A stretch of DNA of 64,000 bases, from NCBI GenBank assembly GCA_024220505.1, contig JAKZZE010000020.1:744001-808000 (forward strand). The letters run 5' to 3'. The position numbers and the translations under genes were made by a program. A model generated the notes under the pieces. It searched no databases. It worked only from the letters and a program-made list of their open reading frames with translations, and had not been told where the DNA came from. The stretch comes from Rhizopus arrhizus (taxonomy: Eukaryota > Mucoromycota > Mucoromycetes > Mucorales > Rhizopodaceae). This document shows, one piece after another, positions 1-10,804 of the stretch. Numbering within the stretch: the first letter of the stretch is position 1; each line of letters starts with the position of its first letter.

Positions 1-84
1 GATGACTGTAGAAGATATATAGATAGCATGCCGGATCGTTGTAAAGCACTTATTAATGCTAAAGGGGGACATACCCGTTATTAA
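1..84 (+). CDS. Tc1-type transposase, C-terminal end only
   Basis: The frame is open from base 1 to a TAA at 82-84 and gives 27 residues ending in NAKGGHTRY. This closely resembles the C-terminus of the transposase ending at 45601 (NAKGGHTKY). The catalytic residues lie upstream of the window, so activity cannot be judged. It is the tail of a DDE integrase-fold enzyme that cuts and pastes Tc1/mariner elements at TA sites. Confidence 0.75.
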   Translation, partial: DDCRRYIDSMPDRCKALINAKGGHTRY

Positions 85-311
85 ATAAAATTTATGTTCA
101 AGCGGAAAAATTGTCCCAGTGCGGTGTTTTTTTTCTATTGCTGATTAACTCAGACTGTGTAATTTCCGAACTCTGGCTCTTTGATATTATGTAGCACAAA
201 GTGCGACCTTTCTAATGAGCATAAAACTAGTCACATAGCCTAAGAATTGGTCGAGTTACAGTGTCAAAAGTAAAAAATGTTGAAACACTGGGACAATTAG
301 TCCACCCACTG
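1..311 (+). mobile_element. 3' end of a Tc1/mariner element (Tc-0) inserted in GyA gag
   Basis: Positions 1-84 encode the last 27 residues and stop of a Tc1-type transposase. The tail (IDSMP..., NAKGGHT-R-Y) is shared with the transposase ending at 45601. The terminal repeat ends with ...CCCACTG at 311, followed by a TA and then Gag-like coding sequence of a Ty3/gypsy element. This is the expected TA insertion. An 11-bp inverted pair (111-121 and 286-296, TTGTCCCAGTG) lies in the 3' region. The 5' part is outside the window. Confidence 0.75.
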
Positions 312-2909
312 TATATCAATTCTCTTCATGATGATTTAAACCTTCATATAAGAACGGTACTGTCATCCAACTATGGTGCTACTTTCCTGCAAGATATCAA
401 TTCAATTCGGGAAGTAGAAAAACTTGCTTCTGGCCTGGAAGTACACAAGCATCAACCCCATGCTGCTTCCGCCCCATACAAGAGCTCAAAAAGTGAACGC
501 CATGGTTTCAAAGCTGCAAAAAGAGGTCATTCTGAGTCCTCAAATGGTGACTTTATAAAGAAACAAAAGAATTCTAATGGTCACTTCACCTCTTCAAGCT
601 CTTCTGACTCCTCCAATCCCAAAAAGTGTCTATACTGTAAAGATACATGGTTCAAGGGACATAAGTGCATGGAATTCTTTGCTCAAAAGAATAAAAGCAC
701 AATAAGAAAGATAGAAAAACGAAAACAAGACGTAAAAAAATTTGATCACTCCTCTACTAAGGCATGGAATGAATTTGCCAAGAGACAATCAAATAACAAG
801 AAATCTAGTACTGATGATGAACTAGAGGATAAAATGCAACTCGGTAAGTGCATAAGAGCAATAGAACAAGAGAAAAATGACTTGTTGACTCACAATTCCT
901 TTTCTTTATATACTCCTATTATCATCCAGACGAATAGAGCACTTGGTTTGATTGACACTGGTGCAGAAATATCAGTCATAAATAGAAAATTTATTGAAAT
1001 AAATAAAGTTAAATTCTATCATAAAACTGGTCTTATTAATTTAGCTGGAAAAGACAATGTTGTAAAAAGAATTGGTATTACTGAACCACTTGAATTAAAG
1101 TATAATGGAAAGACATTCCATCATTCATTTGAGATTATGGATTTTAACGAAGACGACAAAAGTAATGTCATTCTTGGACTTGATATCTTAAGTCATTTGG
1201 GTATTGCTCTCACTGGAGTCGCTCATAATTGGGATGATAATGAAGTCATCTTTGATGATTCAATTGATGACACTGTTAAACCCAACAACTCTCCTGCTGG
1301 CACTGAGCATGAACGAACCCAGTTCATAGAAAAAATTCAGCCTTTACTTACTGAAAATATGAACATACCCAAAGATGCATTCTGCACAGTACCTGAATCC
1401 ATAATCCACTTACCCACGGAAAAAGGAAAAATTGTAAATCATAAGCAATATCCCATAGCGTATAAATTGAAACCTGTCTTGGATGAAGCCATCAATAAAT
1501 GGTTGGACAATGGTACCATCACAAAAGCTCCTGTAAATACAGCCTGGAATTCTCCATTAACTTTAGCTGATAAAAAGGATGCAAATGGAAATAAAACTGG
1601 AAAAAGACCATGTTTAGATCCTCGACATATAAATGCTCTATTACCAGATGATAAATTTCCTATACCTCTCATAACGGATATTTTTCATGAATTATCTGGA
1701 TCCTCAATCTTCACTACCTTGGATTTAACTGCTGCGTTTCATCGTTTTAAAATTCATGATGAAGATCAACCTAAAACCGCATTTACATATAACGGTCAGC
1801 AGTATATGTTTGTTGGTGCTCCTTTTGGGATAAAATTCCTATCAAACGTATTCCAAAGAGTGATGACGCAGATATTTAAAGACATGCCCTTTGTACGAAC
1901 TTTCATTGACGATATTGTTATAATGTCGAAAAATATGGAAGAGCATGCTGTACATGTAAAAGCTGCCATAGAAGCGCTTACTAGGGTGAATCTCGTTCTC
2001 AACGTTGATAAATGTCATTTTGCACAAAGCTGTGTTTATTTACTCGGTTTTTGTATCTCTGCTAAAGGATCTTCGTTAGATACTCGTAAGCTAACAAATA
2101 TTGAGGAATGGCCTAAACCTACATGTGGCACTGATGTTCAGCGATTCCTAGGTGTTGTAAACTATTTTCGCGAACACATTCCTAAAGCAGCCATGTTAAC
2201 TTCTCCTTTAGATCATCTTCGTAACAGCAAAATAATAACTGAAAAGGATTGGACACCATTGCATCAAACTCATTTTGAGACAATAAAGAAAGTTTTACTT
2301 TCTAATGTGGTATTAAGTCAACCTGATCTCCAACAGCCATTTTTTGTTGCAACTGATGCTTCAAATTACGGTATTGGTGCTGTGCTATATCAAGAACAAG
2401 TGGAGTTGACATCTAATGTTGATTCTACAGATGTAGCTAAAAACGATAATGTTTTAAAGAACAAAGGAAAGAAAAAGACCACGATAAAATATATTGGTTT
2501 CATGGCACGTTCTCTTTCCAAGTCCGAGAGAAATTATAGTACCACGAAGAGAGAACTTTTAGCAATCGTATTTACACTCAAAAAGTTTCATAAATTTTTA
2601 TGGGGTAATCCTTTTACACTTTATACAGATCATAAAGCTCTGACTTATCTTCATACACAAAAATATGCAAATACCATGATGATGAATTGGTTTGACACCA
2701 TTCTCGATTACCAATTTAAGGTAATTCATCTTCCTGGTATGGATAACATATTACCTGACCATTTATCTCGCCTTTTCCCTACGGATCAAATGCTGAGGGG
2801 GAGTGAACAGGATACTAGAGCTAAAAATGGCATTATACATACAGCAATAAGAGCTATAAGATCAAATAATCATAAAAAATTCACAGTAAAAAAAACCTGC
2901 ACAACATAA
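261..2909 (+). pseudogene. GyA Gag (partial)-protease-RT-RNase H polyprotein
   Basis: This is the 5' part of a Ty3/gypsy chromovirus polyprotein. The first 17 codons come from the Tc-0 terminal repeat; real gag sequence begins near 314. In order it shows a basic linker with a zinc-knuckle-like CLYC...GHKC, an aspartic protease motif (LIDTGAEIS), a reverse transcriptase with FIDD where YVDD is usual, and RNase H starting at ATDASNYGIG with a TDHKAL motif. The frame ends at TAA 2907-2909. The integrase follows in the +1 frame, and the switch falls at or after an A8 run (2888-2895). The gag N-terminus is lost to Tc-0. It is probably an inactive copy unless the frame change is programmed. Confidence 0.85.
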
Positions 2910-2922
2910 GCAGTGTGACTAT

Positions 2923-4416
2923 ATGACTCCTCCTGAAAATGAAAGGAAGCAACTGATGTTAAGGGCTCACCTAATGGGTCACTTTGGTGCTGAAAATATA
3001 GTAAAAGTATTACATAATGACGGATTGCACTGGAAAAACATGATAGCCGACGCAGTCGAACTTGTTAAATCATGTGTTGCTTGTCAAAAGCATAATATAA
3101 CCAGAAAAGGGTATCATCCTCTAAGACCAGTATACTCATACCTACCTGGTGATCACTGGTCAATGGACTTAGCTGAATTACCCACAACTCCGAATGACAA
3201 TAAATACTTATTAGTGCTATTAGACATATGCACACGATTCTGTATTCTAAGGTGTTTACCAAATAAGAAAGCCAAAACTATTGCTGGAACTCTTGTTCAA
3301 GTTTTTAGTGACTTTGGTTACCCACGTATTCTACAATCAGACAACGGAACCGAATTTAAAAATGTCACAATGAAACTGTTAACTGAAAGTACAGGCATAG
3401 ATCACAGACTTATCTCACCTTATCATCCGCAAGCAAATGGCAGTGCGGAACGATGGGTTAAGACTGCTAAGATTGCTATTGCTAAATCAGTACAAGGAAC
3501 AGGACAAGACTGGGACTTTTATGTACCTAGTGTACAGTTATTTATAAATAACAAAGTATCTAAAAGACTCAACACTCCACCTTTTTCTTTGATGTTTGCG
3601 AGAAGAATGAACGGATTCGAAGATTACCGAAAAAAGGATCCGAAGAAAGCCGTACCGCTCTCATACGAAGAATTGTTGGAAAGAATTGATCATATGAATC
3701 AAGTAGTCTTCCCAGCCATTAAAGATAAAACTGACAAGTATGTTGAAAGCATGAAAAAGCAGTTTGAAAAGCATAACACAATAGTTGATGACTTCAAAGA
3801 AGGAAGTCATGTCATGGCTAAGGTTCCTACTATGACTGGTTCATTAAATCCTATATATGATGGCCCATACACAGTGGTTCGTAAAACCAGAGGTGGATCC
3901 TACGTGCTCCAGGACGAAATGGGATTACTAATGTCTCGAGACTATACTCCTTCCGAATTAAAACCAATTGATCTACATAACATAAATGAGGACAATGAAG
4001 AGGTTTATGAAATCGAAGGAATCGTAGATCACAGAGGCAGCGGTAATAACAGAGAGTTCAAAGTACGTTGGAAAGGGTATAGTAAGGATGAAGATTCATG
4101 GCTTACGCCTGATAAAATCACTCATACCTCTACCATTGAGAACTATATGAAAAGAATGGGATTACATCCACAAAATAAATTCAAGAAAAGTCCCATAAAA
4201 AATAAGCCTTTAATACATAAACACAATAATGAAAAGGGAATTTTACATAAAGCTACAGAATCACTTAAATCACTCTATGATAAAGACACCAAAGTTAATC
4301 AGGATAATAAATATAAATTATCTAAAGACATAGACAAGACCCATAATAAAAATAAAAATAAAAGAAAAGCCACAGATATTAACGACTTAAGACGAAGCAA
4401 AAGAAATCGTACATAA
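2923..4416 (+). pseudogene. GyA integrase with chromodomain (frameshifted from upstream pol)
   Basis: Integrase part of GyA, which inserts the cDNA into chromosomes. It has an HHCC zinc region (H...H...CVACQ), a DDE core (MDLAEL, QSDNGTEF, ...ERWVKTAK) and a C-terminal chromodomain (FKVRWKGYSKDEDSW) that in this family directs integration to chromatin. The reading frame extends upstream of the first ATG into the A8 run around 2888. There it meets the end of the RNase H frame, so a single-base indel or a +1 shift separates the two halves. A basic tail follows the chromodomain. GyB and GyC have the same order in one continuous frame. Confidence 0.85.
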
Positions 4417-4445
4417 ATAAACGATTGTCCCAATCTGGCAGGGAG

Positions 4446-4850
4446 TGATGTATCCATCATTCATAACTCGATATGAAAACAGTATTAATAAGCTACATGT
4501 AAAATATATCCAATAGATAGGTTACAGGTTAATTCGGATAATCTTCATTAAGGATAAGATGCTGCGTAATTGCACGGTTAAATTATATTAAATCCAGGAA
4601 CTAAATCACAGTCAATCATATACGAGTATTCTATGGATAAATGCTTATGATGACAAAGATAACAATGGAAGAACACGTAACCATTATCTATTTGTCATCA
4701 GTTATATCATACTCATTAATTATTAATCCATAACATGAAATATTATCCGTGTATGAAAAGTATAAATAGAGTATCATTTTCTTATTAAATAAAGCAATCT
4801 CTTTATCAAGTCTCGTCCTCTCTTGTTCCTTTCTATTCTTGGATAAATCA
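4446..4850 (+). repeat. GyB 5' LTR
   Basis: 405 bp, TGATGTATCC...GATAAATCA. It has a TATA-like AGTATAAATAGAG near 4760 and AATAAAG near 4790, as expected for a U3 promoter and the R region. The bases after the LTR are a T-run, not TGG, so a conventional tRNA-3'-end primer site is not evident; self-priming is possible but not shown. Confidence 0.92.
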
Positions 4851-4901
4851 TTTTTTTTGACGAATTCTCTTTACTCTATTATTACTACGCTATTATCAAA
4901 C

Positions 4902-7900
4902 ATGTCTATCAACTCTAATCTTTTGGCTTACAACGAAGAAACCCTTCTTTCTGAAAGTGACCCTGCTTTCATTGGTCCTAGACTTGAAAAGCCCTCCATG
5001 GTTAATTGGATTGAACTTCCTCTTACTGGATCTCCAAACTCTATTACAGAAGATATAGAGATGGAAGGAGTTGAACCCAGGGCTATGGCCTCTCCACTCG
5101 CTGGTGTCAAGGGCAGTGGCGCAGCACCACCTTCTCAGGTCTCGGGTAGTCGTAATTTGACGGCTACCGTCCAGACTTTGACGAAACAGGTAGAACAAAT
5201 TGCTGCGGCTATCACAGGTCAAGAGCTTTCAGGAAAGCAACTGGCTAACCTTTCCCGTGAATACACGACCAAGTCTACCATCTTGGCCTCCTTGTTGGAC
5301 TTGCAAGCAAAATTGGCTAATAACTTGACTATACAGACCAATGGCTCTGCCATTAACGGTTCTAACAGTCAACCTACGGTGGTTCCTCAAAACTTACCTT
5401 TGTTTCAGTACACTGGTAATGTAGAGAACTCAGCATTGCCCGTCTTTAAAGACATTGCTGACTGTATCCGACGTTTTGAGGATATACTCTTTGCGTACCG
5501 CTTGGATGTACAGGTGCATTGGCAGCGCCTCATCCCTTTCTCCCTTACCCATACTCAGCGTTCTTGGTATGATGAATTACGGGTAAAGAAGAATTTATCT
5601 TGGACCATATTCAAGGAACAATTAACCTTGAAATATGGCATCGAATCCACTGAGGCTCAAGCCCACGCCTCAAGAGAGCTGTTAACCATCAGCATGCAAC
5701 CTGATGAATCTGTGGAAAAATACACTGACCGCTTCTTGAAGCTCAAGCGTGAAGCCACTCCCGTAGCTGACGATTTTTTGGCTATTTTGTTTGTGAACTC
5801 CCTCACTAGTAGCCTCCAAAATCATGTCAACATGGCCATCGTCAGTCTTGATCAGGAGGCAAAGAATGACATAAACCTCCTTTCTAGTATCGCAAGAAAG
5901 TTTCATACGAAACAACAGACCTTGCCTCATATGTCAACTAAAAAATTCAATAACCAACCCTCTCAAGTCAACGGGTTGAACCCTCCCAGTGGTATTCATA
6001 AAAGAAACCACCGTACGGATGGAAGGACTTGTATCATCCATGGAAAGTGCAACCACACAACAGATCGTTGTAAAAAGGCTCAGGAGCTTGGAATTGCTAA
6101 CAGTATGAACAAAGAGACATCTAGTAAGCGTTGCTTTAAATGCAACGCTCCTTTTACTAGGGAGCATTTAAATGTTTGCCCTAAAAGGAATCAACCTCTT
6201 TCTGCTGGTTCTGCCTCCTCCTCCTCTACTGCACCTACCATAACCAGGGCATTCCGCTCACTTCAGTTGATTGGCAGTGAAGATAAAGCAATGGGTACAA
6301 AGGCTTCTAAATACAACCCTGCCAACCAACAAAGCCACGATGAAGAACAGGATCTTGACGATGAAGCCGTCAAGGACATCCACTACTACTCATCATTATG
6401 TAAGTTGCAACCGTTTAATACAAAACTTCACAGTTTTAATAACAAACGTACTGATTCCTTTTTTGTACCCATCACTATAGAAAATGTCCGTACTTGGGCT
6501 TTGGTTGATACTGGGTGTAATACTTCTACGATCTCTCCTGACCTAGCAAAAATTATAAACGTTAGAACTTTTCCTGTTTCAGGAAAATTACAATTAGCTA
6601 GTTTGGATACCTTGGTATCTAGAACTGCTATTACAGATCAAATAAAAGTATTTTATAACGGAATCAATGTCTTACATGAATTTGAAATTTTTAAGTTTGA
6701 TAAGGATATACCTATTTGTATTGGTACAGATCTTATGCCTAAGTTAAACATTAACTTGACAGGTTTAGCTGTTACGTGGGATAGTCCTAATATCTCTACA
6801 ATACCTGATCCAATAGACCCTTCACCTATCAAACCTAATAAGTCACCCGCTGGTACTCACCAACAGCGTGAACAACTTATGGACGCATTACAGCCATATT
6901 TGAGCGCCAATGCTAAGATCCCTAGCACGTCTGCATGTCCTCTACCTGAAGCGATAGTTCGCTTGGAAACTGAACCAGGTAAAACCACTTATAGACGACA
7001 GTATCCTATTGCACTGTCAATCCAGCCTAAAGTACAAGAACAGGTTGATAAATGGTTAGCAGATGGTGTAATTGAAATAGCTCCTCCTAATACTGCATTT
7101 AACTCTCCTTTGTTGACTGTACGTAAAAAGGATGCTAATGGTAATTATAGTGACGATGTACGGGTGTGTATAGACCCCAGACATATCAATGCAATACTCA
7201 TAAAAGATCGTACCGACCGCTTTCAATTACCATTGATAGCTGAGTTGCATCAAAAAATGAGTGCTGCGACACTATTCACAGTACTTGACCTCAAACAAGC
7301 TTTTCATCGGTTACCTCTAGCTGATGAGCATAGAGCCCTTACAGCTTTTACATTTAACGGTCAACAATATCAATTCTGTAGAGCACCATTCGGTTTGACC
7401 CCTATACCAAATCATTTCCAACGTGTGCTAACTACCCTCTTACATGACTTGCCATACGTTACATGTTTCATTGATGATTTAACTATCGGTACTGGACCCG
7501 ATATTGAGGAACATATCAAATGCGTAAATACTGTCATCGAACGACTTACATCAGCTAAATTTATTCTTAACATTGATAAATGTCACTTTATGCAAACTTC
7601 GGTAAACATCCTAGGGTTCACTATTAGTCACAATAGTCTCTCATTGGATAGCAGAAAGGTTGCAAATGCTTTAGCATGGCCAATACCAAAGACTGGAAAA
7701 GATATACAACGCTTTCTAGGCCTCGCTAATTATTTTCGAAGTCATCTCCCAAATTTCTCTACCATGACCGCACCGTTAGATAAACTACGTAACGAAGGTT
7801 CATTGGAACACATTTGGACTGACAAATACCTACAGGCTTTTCGAAATATACAAACAGCCTTATCTAATGCTCCTGTTCTGTCTATACCTGACATGCGTCA

Positions 7901-9764
7901 TGAATTACAGCTAGCTACAGATGCTAGCAACACAGGAATTGGCGGTGTACTTTATCAAATTATTGACGATAAAACTCGCTATATTGGATTCGCAGCAAGA
8001 GCACTGTCGAAGTCAGAAATGAACTACTCGACAACTAAACGAGAGCTGTTAGCCATCTGTTATCTTTTTGAAAGATTTCACAAGTGGTTGTATGGATCTC
8101 AATTCACGCTGTATACTGATCATAAAAGTTTGGTCTATCTTGGCACACAAAACATTCCTAATCCCATGATGCTGAATTGGTTCGAAACTATTTTCAACTA
8201 TACATTCAAAGTAATCCATCGTCCAGGAATTGAAAATGTGTTGCCGGATTCACTTTCTCGTCTTTTTTCAGACGATACGGAAAAAAGACTGGGGGGAGAT
8301 AATAATCCTCAGCAACTTTCCATAAAAAATAAAAATACAAAGTCACAGAGTAAACGTACTACAGACAACAGTACAAACATAAAACAAAGAGCTGTACAGC
8401 TAGTAGACTACATGACACCACCAGAAGAGGAACGTCATAACCTATTATTAAAGGCACATCTACTTGGACACTTTGGGGCTGATGCTATTGTAAAGACAAT
8501 CCACAATGATAATTTGCACTGGATTAATATTAAAAAAGATGCATTGCAGCTAGTATCCAATTGTCCTGAATGTCAACAATTTAATATTGGCAAACACGGG
8601 TATCACCCTCCCCGTAGTATTCTACCAGATGGTCCTTTTGATCACGTCTGTATTGACCTCGGTACCCTGAACATTACATCAACAGAAGGACATAATTTCA
8701 TTTTAGTCCTAGTTGATCTCTTCACAAGATTTACAATTCTAAGACCATTAATGGATAAAACTGCAGTATCCATAGCTAATGAACTTAGAGATATCTTTTG
8801 CACTTTTGGTTGGCCCAAAAAGCTTAGTTCAGATAACGGTACAGAATTCACTAATGAAATATTTAATTCATTAATGGAAACCTGTGGTATTGACCATAGA
8901 CTTTCACTGCCTTATAACCCATTGGGAAATTCGACTAACGAATCGTTTGTCGGAATAGCCAAACGAGCTCTTGTTAAAAGATTACAAGGCAAGAAAGACG
9001 AGTGGAATCTTTTCCTTCCTAGTATTCAATATGCTATGAATTGCAAATATTCTAGATTACACCATTCCAGACCATTTGTGCTTATGTATAATAGACAACC
9101 AAATGAATTCCAGGATTATTCCAATACACAATCCTCAATACCTAACTCTAGTCAGCAGTATGCTAAAGCACTAGAAAATAAATTAGACAATATGAACAAC
9201 ATAGTAATCCCTGCTATACGTAACCATATTATGACTACTCAAAGAACTGACAACGAGTATTTTACAAAGAAACACCGCATTGTACATCAACAATTTCCTA
9301 CTAATAGCGAAGTTATGATAAAAAATGTGAATAGAAATAGTAAAACTGACCCAAGGTACGAGGGCCCCTTTGTCGTACATGGAGTCACAAAAAATGGTAG
9401 CTACATTTTGACGGATAAAACAGGTACACTATTATCGCGCGACGTACCTACCTCGCACATCAAACTCATCTCTACAGACAACGTTGTTAATAATCGCGCT
9501 GACCAACAACAGTACGATGTGCAGGCAATTATCCAACATAAAGGAAATAACACTAGTAATTATAAATACCTAGTAAGATGGAAAGGTTATCCTCCAGAAT
9601 ATGATACCTGGGAACCTGCCTCAAGTTTTGATGACATGAGTATGATAGAACAGTACTGGGCAAGACGTAACGACAATAATAACATTGGCAAACGTAAACG
9701 CTCATCTCATACCAATGTTCCAACCAAGACTAATAATTTTAACAAACGAAACAAGACAAAGTAA
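4902..9764 (+). CDS. GyB Gag-Pol polyprotein (Gag, PR, RT, RNase H, IN, chromodomain)
   Basis: A single open frame. I take the ATG at 4902 because the earlier in-frame start is a TTG inside the LTR. The protein is 1620 aa. Order: Gag with an RxxRxL-type capsid region and a Cys-rich segment (CFKCNAPFTREHLNVC), protease ALVDTGCNTS, RT with FIDD in place of YVDD, RNase H (LATDASNTGIGG, TDHKSL), integrase zinc region (HLLGHFG...CPECQ), DDE core (CIDLGTL, SSDNGTEF, NESFVGIAK) and chromodomain (YLVRWKGYPPEYDTWEP). All catalytic motifs are present and no stop interrupts the frame. With near-identical LTRs, this is a plausible autonomous retrotransposon. Confidence 0.92.
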   Translation: MSINSNLLAYNEETLLSESDPAFIGPRLEKPSMVNWIELPLTGSPNSITEDIEMEGVEPRAMASPLAGVKGSGAAPPSQVSGSRNLTATVQTLTKQVEQIAAAITGQELSGKQLANLSREYTTKSTILASLLDLQAKLANNLTIQTNGSAINGSNSQPTVVPQNLPLFQYTGNVENSALPVFKDIADCIRRFEDILFAYRLDVQVHWQRLIPFSLTHTQRSWYDELRVKKNLSWTIFKEQLTLKYGIESTEAQAHASRELLTISMQPDESVEKYTDRFLKLKREATPVADDFLAILFVNSLTSSLQNHVNMAIVSLDQEAKNDINLLSSIARKFHTKQQTLPHMSTKKFNNQPSQVNGLNPPSGIHKRNHRTDGRTCIIHGKCNHTTDRCKKAQELGIANSMNKETSSKRCFKCNAPFTREHLNVCPKRNQPLSAGSASSSSTAPTITRAFRSLQLIGSEDKAMGTKASKYNPANQQSHDEEQDLDDEAVKDIHYYSSLCKLQPFNTKLHSFNNKRTDSFFVPITIENVRTWALVDTGCNTSTISPDLAKIINVRTFPVSGKLQLASLDTLVSRTAITDQIKVFYNGINVLHEFEIFKFDKDIPICIGTDLMPKLNINLTGLAVTWDSPNISTIPDPIDPSPIKPNKSPAGTHQQREQLMDALQPYLSANAKIPSTSACPLPEAIVRLETEPGKTTYRRQYPIALSIQPKVQEQVDKWLADGVIEIAPPNTAFNSPLLTVRKKDANGNYSDDVRVCIDPRHINAILIKDRTDRFQLPLIAELHQKMSAATLFTVLDLKQAFHRLPLADEHRALTAFTFNGQQYQFCRAPFGLTPIPNHFQRVLTTLLHDLPYVTCFIDDLTIGTGPDIEEHIKCVNTVIERLTSAKFILNIDKCHFMQTSVNILGFTISHNSLSLDSRKVANALAWPIPKTGKDIQRFLGLANYFRSHLPNFSTMTAPLDKLRNEGSLEHIWTDKYLQAFRNIQTALSNAPVLSIPDMRHELQLATDASNTGIGGVLYQIIDDKTRYIGFAARALSKSEMNYSTTKRELLAICYLFERFHKWLYGSQFTLYTDHKSLVYLGTQNIPNPMMLNWFETIFNYTFKVIHRPGIENVLPDSLSRLFSDDTEKRLGGDNNPQQLSIKNKNTKSQSKRTTDNSTNIKQRAVQLVDYMTPPEEERHNLLLKAHLLGHFGADAIVKTIHNDNLHWINIKKDALQLVSNCPECQQFNIGKHGYHPPRSILPDGPFDHVCIDLGTLNITSTEGHNFILVLVDLFTRFTILRPLMDKTAVSIANELRDIFCTFGWPKKLSSDNGTEFTNEIFNSLMETCGIDHRLSLPYNPLGNSTNESFVGIAKRALVKRLQGKKDEWNLFLPSIQYAMNCKYSRLHHSRPFVLMYNRQPNEFQDYSNTQSSIPNSSQQYAKALENKLDNMNNIVIPAIRNHIMTTQRTDNEYFTKKHRIVHQQFPTNSEVMIKNVNRNSKTDPRYEGPFVVHGVTKNGSYILTDKTGTLLSRDVPTSHIKLISTDNVVNNRADQQQYDVQAIIQHKGNNTSNYKYLVRWKGYPPEYDTWEPASSFDDMSMIEQYWARRNDNNNIGKRKRSSHTNVPTKTNNFNKRNKTK

Positions 9765-9970
9765 CGAGCTGAATATGATCTTTTCCCATTACTTTTTTCC
9801 TCAAGAGGTTTTTTGGGTTTTTATCGATTATATACCAGAAGAGCATACTCTCTCTTTCCTCTACACTTACGTCTTTAATATAAACAGCCTACGCAATCAT
9901 ATTGGATATGATCCCTGTACTCTTCGTTATTCATGATGCTCATCGGTTGTTCCAACCTGGAAGGGGGCAA

Positions 9971-10375
9971 TGATGTATCCATCATTCATAACTCGATATG
10001 AAAACAGTATTAATAAGCTACATGTAAAATATATCCAATAGATAGGCTACAGGTTAATTCGGATAATCTTCATTAAGGATAAGATGCTGCGTAATTGCAC
10101 GGTTAAATTATATTAAATCCAGGAACTAAATCACAGTCAATCATATACGAGTATTCTATGGATAAATGCTTATGATGACAAAGATAACAATGGAAGAACA
10201 CGTAACCATTATCTATTTGTCATCAGTTATATCATACTCATTAATTATTAATCCATAACATGAAATATTATCCGTGTATGAAAAGTATAAATAGAGTATC
10301 ATTTTCTTATTAAATAAAGCAATCTCTTTATCGAGTCTCGTCCTCTCTTGTTCCTTTCTATTCTTGGATAAATCA
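9971..10375 (+). repeat. GyB 3' LTR
   Basis: A direct repeat of the 5' LTR with two visible substitutions (a T/C near 10048 and an A/G near 10332). It is preceded by the purine tract GGAAGGGGGCAA, the expected plus-strand primer site. It is followed directly by GGGAG, the target duplication. Confidence 0.93.
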
Positions 10376-10383
10376 GGGAGGGA

Positions 10384-10780
10384 TGTGGTATTTACACATG
10401 TAATAAAGTAATAATGTGAATTACTACGAACAATGATCATCCAAATTAGGAATATCGGACATTGTATTATGCCACGTCAAATAAAATTATATCCCGATCC
10501 ACTCCAGAATATTCTAACAAGTTCCTGGATCAGGATTAATAATTACTTCTTGATAAAACGATGTTAAACAATACCAATCATATAATTAACGCATCGTCTA
10601 ATATCGATTAATAATCAATAATCATATACTGTGAATACTATTATTTAGCCGTGGATAGAAAAGTATAAATACCCTCATATTTTTAACTTGAATAAAGGAC
10701 AATCTACTTTGAGTCTCACTTATTTTTATATTTGTTGATTGACTTAGTACTTTTTTATATTATAAACCCTAAATATCACA
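10384..10780 (+). repeat. LTR-A: 3' LTR of GyA
   Basis: 397 bp, TGTGGTATTT...ATATCACA, with a TATA-like AGTATAAATACC near 10660 and AATAAAGG downstream. It is preceded by GGGAGGGA, the remaining part of the GyA polypurine tract split by GyB. Its first ~190 bp recur at 47919-48109. Its 3' end abuts, without spacer, the truncated GyC copy starting at 10781. Confidence 0.85.
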
Positions 10781-10804
10781 AAGGCAAAAACCGTTGCAGG
10801 TGCC

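Larger units (their letters stand above)
4446..10375 (+). mobile_element. GyB: complete Ty3/gypsy chromovirus, nested in GyA
   Basis: A 5930-bp element with two 405-bp LTRs (4446-4850 and 9971-10375). I saw two base differences between the LTRs, so it is young. LTRs run TG...CA. It is flanked by the 5-bp duplication GGGAG (4441-4445 and 10376-10380). Without the element and one GGGAG, the flanks join as GyA's polypurine tract directly before LTR-A at 10384. GyB therefore jumped into GyA a few bases before its 3' LTR. One uninterrupted gag-pol frame lies inside, so this may be a functional copy. Confidence 0.93.

Noticed and set aside
4446..4850. One LTR shared between GyA (as 3' LTR) and GyB (as 5' LTR)
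   Set aside because: The GGGAG duplication around GyB and the purine tract plus a different LTR at 10384 show that GyB is nested and that GyA has its own LTR-A.
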